From assembly GCA_029204225.1 (NCBI GenBank), contig CM055094.1, positions 15,628,928 through 15,692,927 of the forward strand: a stretch of 64,000 bases of DNA, written 5' to 3'. This stretch comes from Diphasiastrum complanatum. Its lineage: Eukaryota; Streptophyta; Lycopodiopsida; Lycopodiales; Lycopodiaceae. A model generated the notes under the pieces. That model searched no databases, was not told the origin of the DNA, and saw only the letters and a list, made by a program, of their open reading frames with translations. Positions 23,591 through 37,407 of the stretch are shown here, in pieces. The position numbers and the translations under genes were made by a program. Each line of letters opens with the position of its first letter. The first letter of the stretch is position 1.

Positions 23591-24065
23591 TTTTGCATTT
23601 TCCATTGATTTAGGATTTAGAGTGATAGATGAATAGGTAGCGTATGATAAAAAATTGAATGTTAAATTTGTAATTTATTAGAGAGAGAAAATTAAATACA
23701 TATTATATGATGATTTGCATTACTGGAAAGTTGTTTAATAAGTTGAGAGACTGGTATGTCTCCATCTTCATTTTCATGTATATCTTCTATTATATTAATG
23801 ATTTAAAATTCTAAAAATAAAATTATGTATTATGATTGAGATGCTTTATATTAATCCGCCATCTTGAAATTGATTCAAATACATCCTCACTCCAAGTATT
23901 GTTGAAAGCATAGGTTTTTTGTTTTTAAAAAAATTCAAGGCCATGGCAGTCGCCTTTCTAAATATAATAAATTTGGATGTTGCAACTTTCCAAAAATAAC
24001 AGGTGCATAGTGACAAATACATTATATAACTTTTCAAAAAGTTATAGCAAATGAAGCTTACAAAA
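23590..24065. other. No gene recognised
   Basis: AT-rich sequence before the first copy of the spaced direct repeat. Confidence 0.4.
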
Positions 24066-24425
24066 TCGATCAACTTAGGAAAACATTATACAAAACATTT
24101 CTTACATGGAAGCAGCTATGATTGACAATATCCGATAAAAATCATGCATTTGCCAATTTCAAAAGTCTTGCTTTATTTTGTGCAATGGGCCAAAGCCCAT
24201 GGCAAGCCTTCATGCGAAAATTGTAATCTCGAGTCTCTTATTGTAAGGCCCAAATATAGCCTCAATTTGGAATTTTTTAATTTATTCATTTTGCTTGTCT
24301 CTTGTGGGCTGAGGATTTAAACTTCAAACCTCAGGGAAGGGAAAGGATGTCTTCAACAACATAGCAATTATCAGAGACAATTTATGATGATGTATAAATA
24401 GCCAATCTGCCACCATATGCTCGTA
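24066..24425 (+). repeat. Direct repeat, unit 1
   Basis: About 360 bp recurring at 25135-25455. Shared anchors: GATCAACTTAGG, GACAATATCC, GGCAAGCCTTCATGC, GTGGGCTGAGG, CAAACCTCAGGGAAGGGAAA and AGCCAATCTGCC. The units are about 1,070 bp apart. Confidence 0.8.
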
Positions 24426-25134
24426 GCTTCTTATGATCCCTTAGAAAGTAATATGTTCTTTTGAATTGCAACTTTGAAGCAAACATAAGAGTATCCAATC
24501 ATGTATATACTTGTGTATCGGATAGATATCATTTCAAGGATTAAGATTCATGAATCCTATATGCGGGTACTCAAATGCCTCATTTACACTTGATAGCATC
24601 AATGTTCAAAAACAATATGGTTTTTTCCCATGGGCCTCAGCGGAAAAATCATGTTTGCCACTTTTCCAATTTGACAGCGGCAATTTTTTTGACCAAAATG
24701 TTATGAAAGAACTCACAATGTTTTAGAAAAAAACCTTTGTTATAATGGAAAAGAATGGCCCATCAAACACCATCAGACAAGGATGACAGTTATAGTGCAG
24801 CCAGCCTGTATGTTCTATGCGAGAGGTCTAGAGTAAGAAATATCTTTCTTTTACAATACAATCATCTAAAACAACACAATAGGAATAGATTTAGTTTAAT
24901 TTCCCTTGAGTTTTTTAAGAAGCTTTGGTAGTTTATTCCTACAGAAGAGCGTACCATGGAGCCAGCTTGACAAACTGCCACTCCCTCATTTTGCTTTTTA
25001 GTTTTTATGCAGTCGTTACTTTGTATTTTAGTTGTTTTCAGAAACTACACATAAGGGTTGCAGAAAATCACTATATTGCTGTTGATCTAAACAACTTATT
25101 TTTAATTAGACTTTTTTTTCTGAACAGCAGCATA

Positions 25135-25455
25135 TTGATCAACTTAGGGAAACATTATAAAGAACATTCCATACATGAAAACAGCTATAATTGACAATAT
25201 CCAATAAAATCATACATTTGCAAATTTCAAAACTCTTACTTTATTTTGTGCAATGGGCCCAAGCCCTTGGCAAGCCTTCATGCAAAAATTGTAATCTCAA
25301 ATTTCTTATTGGAGGAATTTGTTAATTTATTCATTTTGCTTGTCCCTTGTGGGCTGAGGTGGATTCAAACTTCAAACCTCAGGGAAGGGAAAGGATGTCG
25401 TCCGCAACATGGCAAAAGACAGTTTACGGTGTTGTATAACTAGCCAATCTGCCCT
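25135..25455 (+). repeat. Direct repeat, unit 2
   Basis: Second copy of the 24066-24425 sequence, somewhat shorter through indels. It could be a tandem segmental duplication with 710 bp between copies, or two insertions of one repeat. No TG...CA LTR ends were evident. Confidence 0.8.
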
Positions 25456-26450
25456 CAGGCCTCCAGGGTTTCCAGAAAATCCAAAAGATCAAAATCTGAC
25501 AAAAGGACCATAGTCTGCATTGTCCAACGCCTGAAATGTAGTTAACAGAACATCACAAAACAGCAGATGCCTCTTAAGATGAAACAACATCCAAATGTCC
25601 TCCTATTAAGACATTCAACCAAAAACTCAGGCTTCTCATATAAAGCTGGACCATCAACAGGGCTGCTTGGGAAGAAGCTAAAAAATGTCTTCCTGCAGCT
25701 GCATTTTAGTTACATAGAAACCTTAAAAAGATGTAGCATGTCTCAAACTCTTGGACCTCAACTATGTGGGTGGTGAGATAAAAACTTGTCCTAAAACACA
25801 TCAAGCCAAACACCAATGAAATTAAAGGCTCTACATTATGCTCATGACAGTAGCTAACATTCACTAAAATCCTGCAGTCAAATTTAGAGTACAAAGAAAC
25901 GAGGACAAATCAGTGGCAAGAATACAGTAGTTGTTTTCACTTTTGTCAGTCTCTTCATCACAAAAGCAAAGCAATTGCAGTTATGGGCATCAATCATGAA
26001 TTCAACACTACAAAAGCATTTGATGATTTTCACAAACTTTTTATGTGGCAGTCATATAGTGATACACAAATTTGGAGGAAAACTAGGTGGAAACGCTGTC
26101 ATAGTGGTTGAAATACTATGTCTGAGGCAGCAATAGTTTAGGTCAGCCTTCCTTTTGTAGCTTGTAAGAAACTCATCACAGAGAAGAATTGAGGACAAAG
26201 CTGAGACAATTCAAACAACTGAAAAAAAGAAAAGAGAAACCCATTTATAATTAAGCAGCCCATAGAGGAACTCACAGAAAAAGTTTCTCTGTCCAAAGAA
26301 TTTCATGCAGCCTTTACGTAATCAGGTGACTACTGATTGAACGTCTATGCAAAAAGGGACTTCTGGTATCGTAAAAAAACTAATGATTTTACTAAGGACT
26401 TTATGTATGGTAGAAACAACGATGATGTCGGCTAAGTGTATACCATAATG
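25456..26450. other. Downstream region of the prefoldin gene; no gene recognised
   Basis: No coding sequence assignable. Its right end reaches the SINE insertion that lies in the 3' flank of the prefoldin gene. Confidence 0.45.
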
Positions 26451-26537
26451 CTTCTTGGTTTCCAAGGGGAGGCTCAAACCTGGGATCAAAGAAACTTTGG
26501 ATGTCAAGCTCAACTGAGCCAACCCCGTTGGGTTGTC
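26451..26537 (-). mobile_element. Small tRNA-derived SINE, copy 1
   Basis: On the minus strand an 87-bp unit contains an A-box-like TGGCTCAGTTGA, a B-box-like GGTTTGAGCCTC and a fixed end CCAAGAAG. It is flanked by 12-bp duplications with one mismatch (TATACCATAATG at 26439-26450, TATACCACAATG at 26538-26549). It lies 72 bp beyond the prefoldin stop codon, probably in the 3' UTR, in the gene's own orientation. Confidence 0.72.
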
Positions 26538-26609
26538 TATACCACAATGTTCTAGTAACCTGTATAATGTCTTTAGCATACAGCATCACAAATTTAGAAA
26601 ATTTTACTT

Positions 26610-26771
26610 TCATTTAGCTGGCAATGACTGCTGCAACTTTTTCTGCACAAGCATTGTGACTTGTTCTGATGCATTCCTCTTTTCAGCTGCCACCTGAGAC
26701 ACATGTAAAGGAATCTTGTAGTTTGCGCATGTAAAGGATTTACAATATAGCTGCTCATGTTGCCGCTGTAC

Positions 26772-26841
<70 letters not shown>

Positions 26842-27060
26842 GAGAGAGATCTTATTCACTGAAAAGTTTGCAAAGAAACACGATTTCTCCTGTAATGGAC
26901 AATACAAGAAAAGATACAATGTGATGCTATCAACAAACCTCCACCAACTTGTCGTGATTCTCTTTTAAAAAATTGATCTTCCGGTCACAATAGTCTTTGC
27001 CATCTGGCAGCGTTTTCTGCAAAAGGACAAATGTAGGTTCACATAATAGCAGGCTATTAA

Positions 27061-27113
<53 letters not shown>

Positions 27114-27319
27114 GGGGCTTATCCTGCTTGTAATGTATCTTACAGGAAAGTGTGCAGGAAACTTCTGTAGCAAAGCGTTACCACCTTCTTTCTCCTTGCT
27201 GGTGACATAAGTGTGCAATGCATGCTGGCCAAAAATATTGACATAGACTACATGTCTTTTTTGTGATGTTTGATACTACCCTGGAATTGAATGGCTATCC
27301 ACACTAAATTGGCCCATGC

Positions 27320-27370
<51 letters not shown>

Positions 27371-30261
27371 ATTGACTGACTCGTCACTCTATGCCTGTCA
27401 ACACAAATAGAAAATTTATATCACAGATTCACATATCACCTCAATGTAGTAGCCAGTACCCACGTCAACAAGCACCTTGCCAGTGTTTTCAAGCTTGCCT
27501 GGGACATATAATGATGCTGTGAGAGGCACCAGGAGCTTCTTTCCTGTGTTCCAGCCAAGGATATAAGGGTGAGCTAATCAAGCCATTGATATGGATAAAG
27601 GCTCCACAAACCAAGCCAAAAAAGAAAGGGCACTCATAAAAAAAAATTGCATGGCAAAATCCATGGAAATGGAACAATCCAGCAGTCAGCAGTGGAATAC
27701 TTTGACAGCATAAAAGGTTATTTTCAAGTTTCAACTCTGAGCCGTTACAGTGAAGAAGAAGGAATCACTATCAGAGTCATCCTAGGATTTAAAAACATCA
27801 GACATATGGTCTTCTAATCATGCCAGCTATCAGGACCAAAATACACATAAGGAGCGTATTGATCAGTTTCTCACTTGAGAATCATAATGATCGGGCGACC
27901 TTGCGAACAGCAGAAGATGAAATTTAGAGAATTCTCAACATCCCCTGACTAAAAAAGAAATGATCCTCAACATACACACAACAGGGAGCCAACACATATC
28001 TCCAAACTGTTGCTTCATGCAGAGCATCGTTTAGATACATGCTATCAGAATAGAAGCAAGTTAAGGCTTCCATAGAAAGCCTACGACGTTTCAATGTTAA
28101 AAGGAGCATTAAAACAATGTCACAATGCCAAGTATATAAATTTTCATTAAGTAGTGGATCTCCGATAGAAGCTAAGGGAAATTATTGACAAAAGCATGTG
28201 CGCCAATCGTCAATCCAAAAAATATGTGCTTGGATGGTCTATACACCTTTCCAAAGAATTTCCTCCATTTGGAGTCATCACAAGTGCAAAGTGGATGCTC
28301 TGAGATTTGAACAGCGTACACTTCGTTTTGAGAAGAAGACCTGGAAGGCTGCCATTGACGAGGTGGGGCTAGCAAATGTTGTGAAATTTTAGTACTTAAT
28401 AATTAATGTCTATAGTCCTACAATCCATTGGATTGCAGCGTGCACAAATTATGATGCATTGAATTTGTATGATCATCGATGATCAATCAAACTTTTAATT
28501 TTGATTTACTTTTCAAATGTTGTGCATTGTATGTATATGTTGTCATGGAGAATGTGAAATATTGTGTTTGCCATGGAGAAGCTCATTGATGAGAATTATC
28601 CCCACGTTGTTTATACGCTCTATGCTGCACATACTAGACCTTCTATTTGAGGAAATTACAACAGTACCCTAAGTCAAGGATGACATGGTACATATTTGGT
28701 TCTGACAGCATTGTTATTCACCTTGGTAGCTATTGCCTATGAAGCTCCCAATGATGCTTTCCTTTGGTATTCTTGGTCTATACTGCTGGCATGGTGCATA
28801 TGAAAATCACACTTAATAGTTCTACCATTGTATTTTGGCACTGCTCATGTAACAAATGCATTTCGTGATCAGCTATAGAAGTAGTAGCATCTTTAGCAGA
28901 TGCAATTTGCATTCTTCATACTTAGCAACCTTTACATTAGTCTTATATTTTAGCATTTGTATGCAGCTTCTCCATTTATTGCCTACACTATGTTTGTTAA
29001 TGATTTTATTGCCTACATTATGTTAAATGATGAAGTGTTGTGAACATATGAGTTAGACCCATTGTCTCTATGTCCAGTCGACAAAATGAGACTGACTAGG
29101 TCCATCCTCTAATTCTATTGGACCCCCTTTTTAGCACCTCTCACATCCTATTGGATGAGTGACTCAATAACCCTTGATTTTGATTGGACCCTTCTACCAA
29201 ATCTCACTTATGATTAGACCCTTGACTCTTTGCCAACACATAGGGCACATCACTCATCAAATCTAATCTAGATACTTGTAAACAACCTAACTAGCTCGAG
29301 CTATATCATAATTGACTTTTGGCCTAATGATGATAAAACATGTGTACTTGACTATTTGACCTCTAAAGCCAAAATTGGCCCTATCAACTCGTGACAGCAA
29401 GATGCTTGACTAACAATCTTTATGACACCCCTAAAGTCAACATGATTAGACAAAAACCCTAATTTGGTAGCTTTTTGAAAGGTCCCGGCAGAAAAGTATA
29501 AGCAGAATAACACACAAGCATTCCATAGTTAATCGAGTCTATTGCTCTTGAGTTTTTTGTAGAACACACATAAGACATTTACTTTGTAAGAGGGCCTGCC
29601 AACATATTGTTGATCGTGCTTCTATCTTTCTAAGAGATCGTTATTTGATCATCAATTTGCTGTCTACTTTTGTTATGTGTTGAATTTGTTCAAAACACTT
29701 GCACTCTTTACAGAATCAACACAAGCATGACAACAGAGGGAAAGCGGAGGGAAAGTTGCCAGTTGCTCGAGAAGCAAACATAGCTATACACAATCAAGGC
29801 TCCAGAAAAATAAGATTACAAGCGCATATTGACATAGCAAGAAAGGTTCTCTTTCTACTCTTCTGAAACCATTGGATTGAAGAAACAGAAAATCCGATGC
29901 TTGTTTGTTGAATGCGTCAAAACGCTGAAAGCAAGACAGTGTAACACCATGCACATCGAGTTTCAATATATAACCGTGAAGATTATCCAAAAAAATTTGG
30001 CAGGTAGAAGTTTTTGCACTGAATCATATCGGGAAAGATAAAATAAAAAGCTAACCCACCAGCAGGCTGCTGTGATAATGTATTGAGTGCCTTGGCAGCC
30101 ATCTCAAAGCGGTTGGCGGCAGTGCGAATATTGGTGAGACTGTCTTGAAGAAGATTGAGCTCTGCATCCACCTGCTCCTTCACCTGCCGAATTTGCTCCA
30201 AGCTAAGCTTACTCAGCTCCTCCATTCCCAGCACCCTCACTCCTCCTTGCCCATCCGCCAT
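26610..30261 (-). CDS. PFD5: Prefoldin subunit 5, complete four-exon gene
   Basis: Prefoldin is the cytosolic hexameric co-chaperone that delivers nascent actin and tubulin to the CCT chaperonin; subunit 5 is one of its two alpha-type subunits. Exons on the minus strand: 30060-30261 (ATG at 30261), 27440-27543, 26939-27016 and 26610-26693 (TGA). All borders are GT/AG and the phases fit, giving 155 codons. The N-terminal coiled coil has [18 protein letters not shown] and [12 protein letters not shown]; the hairpin region has [15 protein letters not shown] and [12 protein letters not shown]; the C-terminal coiled coil has [15 protein letters not shown] and [10 protein letters not shown]. Length and domain order match the family. 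I chose the ATG giving MADGQGG because a further 5' ATG would need intron-free reading through the promoter. Introns 2 and 3 contain GA/CT microsatellites; intron 1 is 2.5 kb. Confidence 0.95.
26773..26850 (+). repeat. (GA)n microsatellite in prefoldin intron 3
   Basis: About 78 bp of GA with one ATAG interruption, inside the 245-bp intron 26694-26938, about a third of its length. Confidence 0.95.
27062..27111 (+). repeat. (CT)n microsatellite in prefoldin intron 2
   Basis: About 50 bp of CT on the plus strand, which is GA in the transcript. It is one of two tracts in intron 2. Confidence 0.95.
27325..27367 (+). repeat. (GA)n microsatellite in prefoldin intron 2
   Basis: About 43 bp of GA on the plus strand, opposite in orientation to the CT tract 215 bp away in the same intron. 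The two could pair in the pre-mRNA. Confidence 0.95.
27544..30059. other. Prefoldin intron 1
   Basis: A 2.5-kb intron. I see no element with identifiable ends. A 64-codon open stretch at 28198-28392 has no recognisable similarity. Confidence 0.6.
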
Positions 30262-30317
30262 CCCTCCCTCGCCTTCTCGCCTTCTTTCTTCCCTCAAGCA
30301 CCAAAAAGAAGCAAAGC

Positions 30318-30324
30318 TATATAT
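30318..30324 (-). promoter_or_regulatory. Candidate TATA box of the prefoldin gene
   Basis: TATATAT lies about 57 bp upstream of the prefoldin ATG, next to an (ATT)n run. It is close for a TATA box with a 5' UTR, so the UTR would be very short (about 25-30 bp). Tentative. Confidence 0.35.
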
Positions 30325-30619
30325 AATAATAATAATAAGGGATAGATTTATAAAAGGGTGGTTCGAAGACACAAAAGGCCTAAGGGCATGGTCCCCTATG
30401 TCTTGTGGCTTGGAGCCTCTATCATTGTGAAAATTTCCAGAACTTGTTTCGTAAGTAGTGGCTTCAGAGTGCCTTTCTGAAACCACCCAGGTCTCACTCT
30501 CGGTCTGGGTTTGAGACAGGTTATGCATGTGTAGAGTTATCAATAGCAATTTTATGAATAGAGGATCCATGCATAGAGACTCTGCTCTAAATGAATCTCT
30601 GTATAGGGGAGTTAGGACC

Positions 30620-30867
30620 TTGCATGTCTATGTGCACAGGTGGTTCTAGACTCTATATAAGGAGGCCAAACTCGCCCTAATACTCACATTTGTGCTTGAT
30701 TCATTGCCAGGCTCTCACTCTACTTTCATGCTTCCCATACCTTGGCTTGGGGGTGAAGCTTCTAGAGTTTGATTGGATGTTTCTACTTGATTGGGTGATT
30801 TCTCCATTGTGTGTTTTCCATTGTGTTTGTCTTGTAAGTAAAATCTTGAGGAGCTTTCCCTTATAGT
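30620..30867 (+). repeat. 5' LTR of the Ty3-type element
   Basis: It matches 35790-36029. It contains a TATA-like TATATAA at 30654-30660 and is followed at 30868 by the primer-binding site. The left limit is approximate. Confidence 0.6.
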
Positions 30868-31661
30868 GGTATCAGAACAAGGCTTACGAAGATCGGGAAA
30901 CTTGGAGAGGTGGTACTTTTCATTGGAATTTTGGTGGAGATCAACAAGTTTTCTCATCCAGGTGGTGGAACAAGTGTGCAAGACGGTGGATCGTCCCAAT
31001 TTCAATTTGCATGTTGCTAAGATCCATGTCTCTCTTGATTTTTTTGTGGTTTATGGATAATTGTCCTAAAAAGCTAATTTGTGTTGCTTTCTTGGAGTTT
31101 TTTTGTTGTGTAGCTCAAATCTTATGTAGATTTGAATTTTTCAGCAATTGTACTTTCATATTAGAGAGATGAAATTAATGATGCATGTCGGATCTTTCCA
31201 TGATTTTTTATTCTAGACTATGTTTTGGTCAAAATTGCTTAGTTTTTCATGCTTTAGACAAAATAGATAGTAAGAACCAAAATCCAGCAATATCAGATCA
31301 ATTAGATGACTATAATTCTGTAAATTGGTTTTCATGTGCTAGAAAAAAGAAATTCCTTTTCATAAATTTCCACTTTATAGTGAAGAAAAAAATCGGAAAC
31401 AAGCTAAAAATCATGATTTTTGCTCGTTTTCTCATAAAGTTGGATAATAGGTAGCTGTAAAACACCATGTAGAGCTTGTAAAGAGGTGAATCAAAGTCTT
31501 TTGAAGCTTTCCTTGAAGTTAGAGCCAAGAATTCTAGCAATTGAGCTTGTAAAATGTCAAAAACAAAGAGCTTGGACTCTTATATCCAATAATTCATGGA
31601 CCTATGGAATAGAGTTTCATCATTCGATGCAAAGTTGGCACTATGGTAGTTTGTCCTAGGT

Positions 31662-31989
31662 TTGCCAGGCGACTTATCAAAACGAATGCAGGCGAAATGT
31701 GCTTCAAAGCCTCAAGGATGCGTTTCGAATTTCAAAAGCATACGATTCCACAGTGATGGCATTCAAGAAGTAGTTTGCACAAATTCCAACCACTTTGAAA
31801 ATCAAGAAAGGAAAGAAACGTGGTCTAGACCAAGCAAAATATTTTGACGAATTGGATCAAGCAGCATTGGAACCCAGGAAACTGAAGAGAAAGAGATATA
31901 AAACATTATTGTCCCGGAAAAAGGCTAAAAAAGAGAAATCATGTTTCGTCTATAAGAACCCTGGACATATGATGAAATTTTGTCCATAA
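31662..31989 (+). pseudogene. Ty3 gag C-terminal remnant with degenerate zinc knuckle
   Basis: Lysine-rich segment ending in CFVYKNPGHMMKFCP. This is a CX2CX4HX4C knuckle in which the second cysteine has become tyrosine. The upstream frame is shifted. Confidence 0.65.
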
Positions 31990-32282
31990 AAGAAAGAAAA
32001 TGCCGGCTCATATGATTGAGATCTCAGGAGGTAATGGTAAGACTTTGAAAATTAACCTGACAGATTGTCAGTGTGAATGTTCTTTGAGTACTACTTCTTT
32101 CTTGCCTAATGAGCTTTTCCGTTTAATTGACACAATTAAAGATCAATAAGTGAGTATTCTATTGGACAGTGATTCACTCATAATTTTAATTAATTCTTGT
32201 CTCTGATAATTGATTTTGAAAAATATATTCTCATTTTCAAGGAGGGTGATAAGGTAGTTACATATTTGGCATTAATTTTTTT

Positions 32283-33030
32283 TTGTTGGATAAGATTTCT
32301 ACAATTAATGAAATGGAAGCATTAGGCTATTCAGAGTATGAAGTTTTTTTTATTTTTGATATTCCAGTTGTGAATGTTCCTAAAATGTATCGAAATATTT
32401 GTGAATTCTCAACATTTCTTAACTCAATAAATTTAGATCATGAACATGCAATGAAAGAACAGATCATAAATGAATTTAGGGATGTTTTTCCATCTGAATT
32501 ACCTCATGGTTTACCATCGTTTAGGTCAATAGACCACATAATTGAGTTAATTCCAAGAAGTCAACCTGTCTCTAGACAATCTTATAGGTTTTCTCATAAA
32601 GAGGAAACAAAGATTTCAAATCAAATAGAAAATTATCTAAGAATGGGACATATACAACCTAGTAAATCACCATGAGGCGCTCCTGTTATTCTAAAAGCGA
32701 AGAAAGATGGAAGTTTCCGGATGTGTGTGTGGATTACAAGGGCTTAAATAAGGTGACTGTTAAGAATAAATATCTGTACCCACCAGGATGGATGACCCTG
32801 TAGATCATTTGGGTAGAGCTCAGTATTTCACTAAAATAGATCTCAGGACAGAGTACCATCAAATAAGAATTAAATCGAAAGATGTCCAAAAGACGGGATT
32901 TCGTTCTAGATTTGGTCATTATGAATTCTTAGTGTTGCCATTAGGGTTAACGAATACGCCAACAACGTTCCAACAAATGATGAATGATTTATCTCGTCCA
33001 TATTTGGGGAAGTTTTTGGTGGTAGGAATC
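32283..33030 (+). pseudogene. Ty3/gypsy reverse transcriptase remnant
   Basis: Order: FRDVFPSELPHGLP, VSRQSYRFSHKE, GHIQPSKSP, a stop, then GAPVILKAKKDGS, DYKGLNKV and, in another frame, QYFTKIDLRTEYHQIRI, FGHYEFLVLPLGLTNTP and RPYLGKFLVV. This is the Ty3 RT fingers-palm region, with a stop at 32674 and at least two frameshifts. It ends just before the catalytic FIDD motif. Confidence 0.85.
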
Positions 33031-33324
33031 GAAAGTTTGAAGCACATTACACTTACACTCATTCTGATAATCTGCAGGCAGACCTAGGATAACCTGCCAC
33101 AGTGCCAGTTTTCGAATCGAATGAGGGAACTTCATTCCATAAATTCCTAAAATCTTGTAGGTATGAGTCCAAACTCCAAGTACCCATTTTGCAATTAACA
33201 AATCTTTGGTAAAAATCTGAGTCGTATACAACCACAAACAACTTTCTGAACACTTCCATAAACTCATCCCATGTTGTAGGTTTAGGTTGAAGGTCATGCC
33301 ACCATGATGAAGCCCAATAAGCAT
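32989..33324 (-). pseudogene. Ty3 gag fragment, minus strand
   Basis: The minus strand reads W..FMEVFRKLFV, FYQRFVNCKMGTWSLDSYLQ and FRNLWNEVP, the helical retrotransposon gag pattern. It abuts the end of the plus-strand RT, so a second element has broken the first. Confidence 0.6.
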
Positions 33325-35789
<2,465 letters not shown>

Positions 35790-36029
35790 TTGCATAGTAC
35801 ATGGTGGTCTTAGGCCTATATATGATGGAGAAACTCGCGCTACTCAAGGATGATTTTAGTGTTCCATTGCCAAGTTATCTCATTCTACTCTTGTTTCATA
35901 TTCCTTGGTTTGGGGGTGAAGCTTCTAGAGATTGGTCTGTTGTTTCTAGTTGGTTGGGAGGTTTCACTACAATGTGTTCTCTATTGTTTTGTCTTGTAAG
36001 CAGGATCTCGAGGAGGTTTCCCTTACATC
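35790..36029 (+). repeat. 3' LTR of the Ty3-type element
   Basis: Diverged copy of 30620-30867. No clear polypurine tract precedes it. Confidence 0.6.
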
Positions 36030-36324
36030 TACCTTGATACGGCCCAAAGCCTAGGGCAGAACGTATTGTGAGTAAAGTAACTATTGTTGGGAAGATTGGA
36101 CATATTTTATGCAACTGAATTTATGTTGATAAAGTAGTGAATTGTGTTTTGAACATGGATAACAATTGATGCTCAACTATGACACCTATTTTTTCCACTG
36201 TACTAACTCGTGCAGTTTTGTATTGTGTGATGGTGGCGGGTAACAACTGAGTATCCTAAAACTTGCTTCATTTTATAGTACCTTGTACTGTAAACTTTGT
36301 AAAGCTTTGTTTCTACCTGTTATG

Positions 36325-37335
36325 CTATCGTACTTTCCCAAGAAAGCATTTTTTGATGTATGGTGTGAACTGCATCAATTCTCTCTCTTCTGCAGTCTTT
36401 GAATAATTTTCGTTCGTCATCACCATTCCTGCAAGCATTGGAGTATTCGCTTCTTTGCAATTCAGCATCCCAAAATCCTCTAGGATTTTCTGGGTGTATC
36501 TGTACTGATGAAGGTACAACTTACCTCCCTCATAGTCCCTGTCAATCTGCAAGCCAAGGTAACACCTAGCTTCTCCCATATCTACAATCTCGAAATGTTT
36601 CGAGATGTCATTCTTCACTTCAGCAATCAGCTTCTTGCTCTTGTAGAGTATCAGAGTGTCATCCACATACACAACCACAATGATGATCTTCCCTTCTGTA
36701 ATTCTCACATACACATTGGAATCAGCCATTAGTGACTTGAATCCCAAGGATTGCAAGACTTGATCCTTCTTTTGGTACCATTGTCGAGCTGACTGCTTCA
36801 GACCACAGATACTCCTATGCATTCTGCATGCATAATTAGGAAGTGAATTTGAGATATATCCTAGGGATTGATCCATGTAGACTTCTTCATCTAACTCACC
36901 ATGCAAGAAGGCTGTCTTCTCATCTACAATGTGGATCCTGAGGTCATAAGCAGCTGCATATGCAAATAGTAAACGTAGGGATGAATGTTTCACGACAAGA
37001 TAGAAGGTCTCAAAATAGAATCTCTGAGAAAATCCCTTCGCTACCAGTCTTGCCTTATATTTCGAGACATCTCCATCTGGTCCATACTTTAGCTTGTAAA
37101 CCCATTTGCATTTCATAACCTTTCGCTTATCTGGTAATGGCTGCAACGTCCATACCTGGTCCTTCCTCATGGATTTCATCTCCTCGTTCATGGCTTGGAT
37201 CCATTTGTCCTTCTTTGGACATTCAATTGCCTCCTCAAAATTTTGTGGTTTGCCACTGAATCCACAGAACTCTTTTGATGTGGAAGCTGAGTTGCCTGAC
37301 ACATATCTTGCTGGCGCTCTTGGTTGTCTTGTCAA
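36325..37335 (-). pseudogene. Copia reverse transcriptase, long open fragment
   Basis: A 336-codon open frame with the full Copia RT core: WIQAMNEEMKSMRKDQVW, CKWVYKLKYG, KARLVAKGFSQR, EKTAFLHGELDEEVYM, CGLKQSARQWYQK, VVVYVDDTLILYKS, CYLGLQIDRD and KILEDFGMLNCKEANTPM. The catalytic YVDD is intact. Integrase upstream and RNase H downstream are missing. It is the best-preserved RT in the window and is still a fragment. Confidence 0.9.
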
Positions 37336-37407
37336 CCTTCTAGGAGATCCTCCTAGAGCTGCAATGCAGTAGCTTACTATTTTTTTATGGATAGCAATTT
37401 CATTTCA

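Noticed and set aside
28198-28392. Possible exon in prefoldin intron 1
   Set aside because: There is no recognisable similarity, the strand is opposite to the gene, and the prefoldin reading frame is complete without it.
30060-30570. Longer prefoldin reading frame starting at 30570
   Set aside because: The extension runs through the candidate TATA region, an (ATT)n run and low-similarity residues. The family N-terminus starts close to MEELSKLS, so ATG 30261 is preferred.
32283-33030. Endogenous plant pararetrovirus reverse transcriptase
   Set aside because: The flanks carry LTR-like repeats, a tRNA-Met-type primer-binding site and a retrotransposon gag knuckle. No movement-protein or coat-type sequence was seen, so a Ty3 retrotransposon is the better reading.
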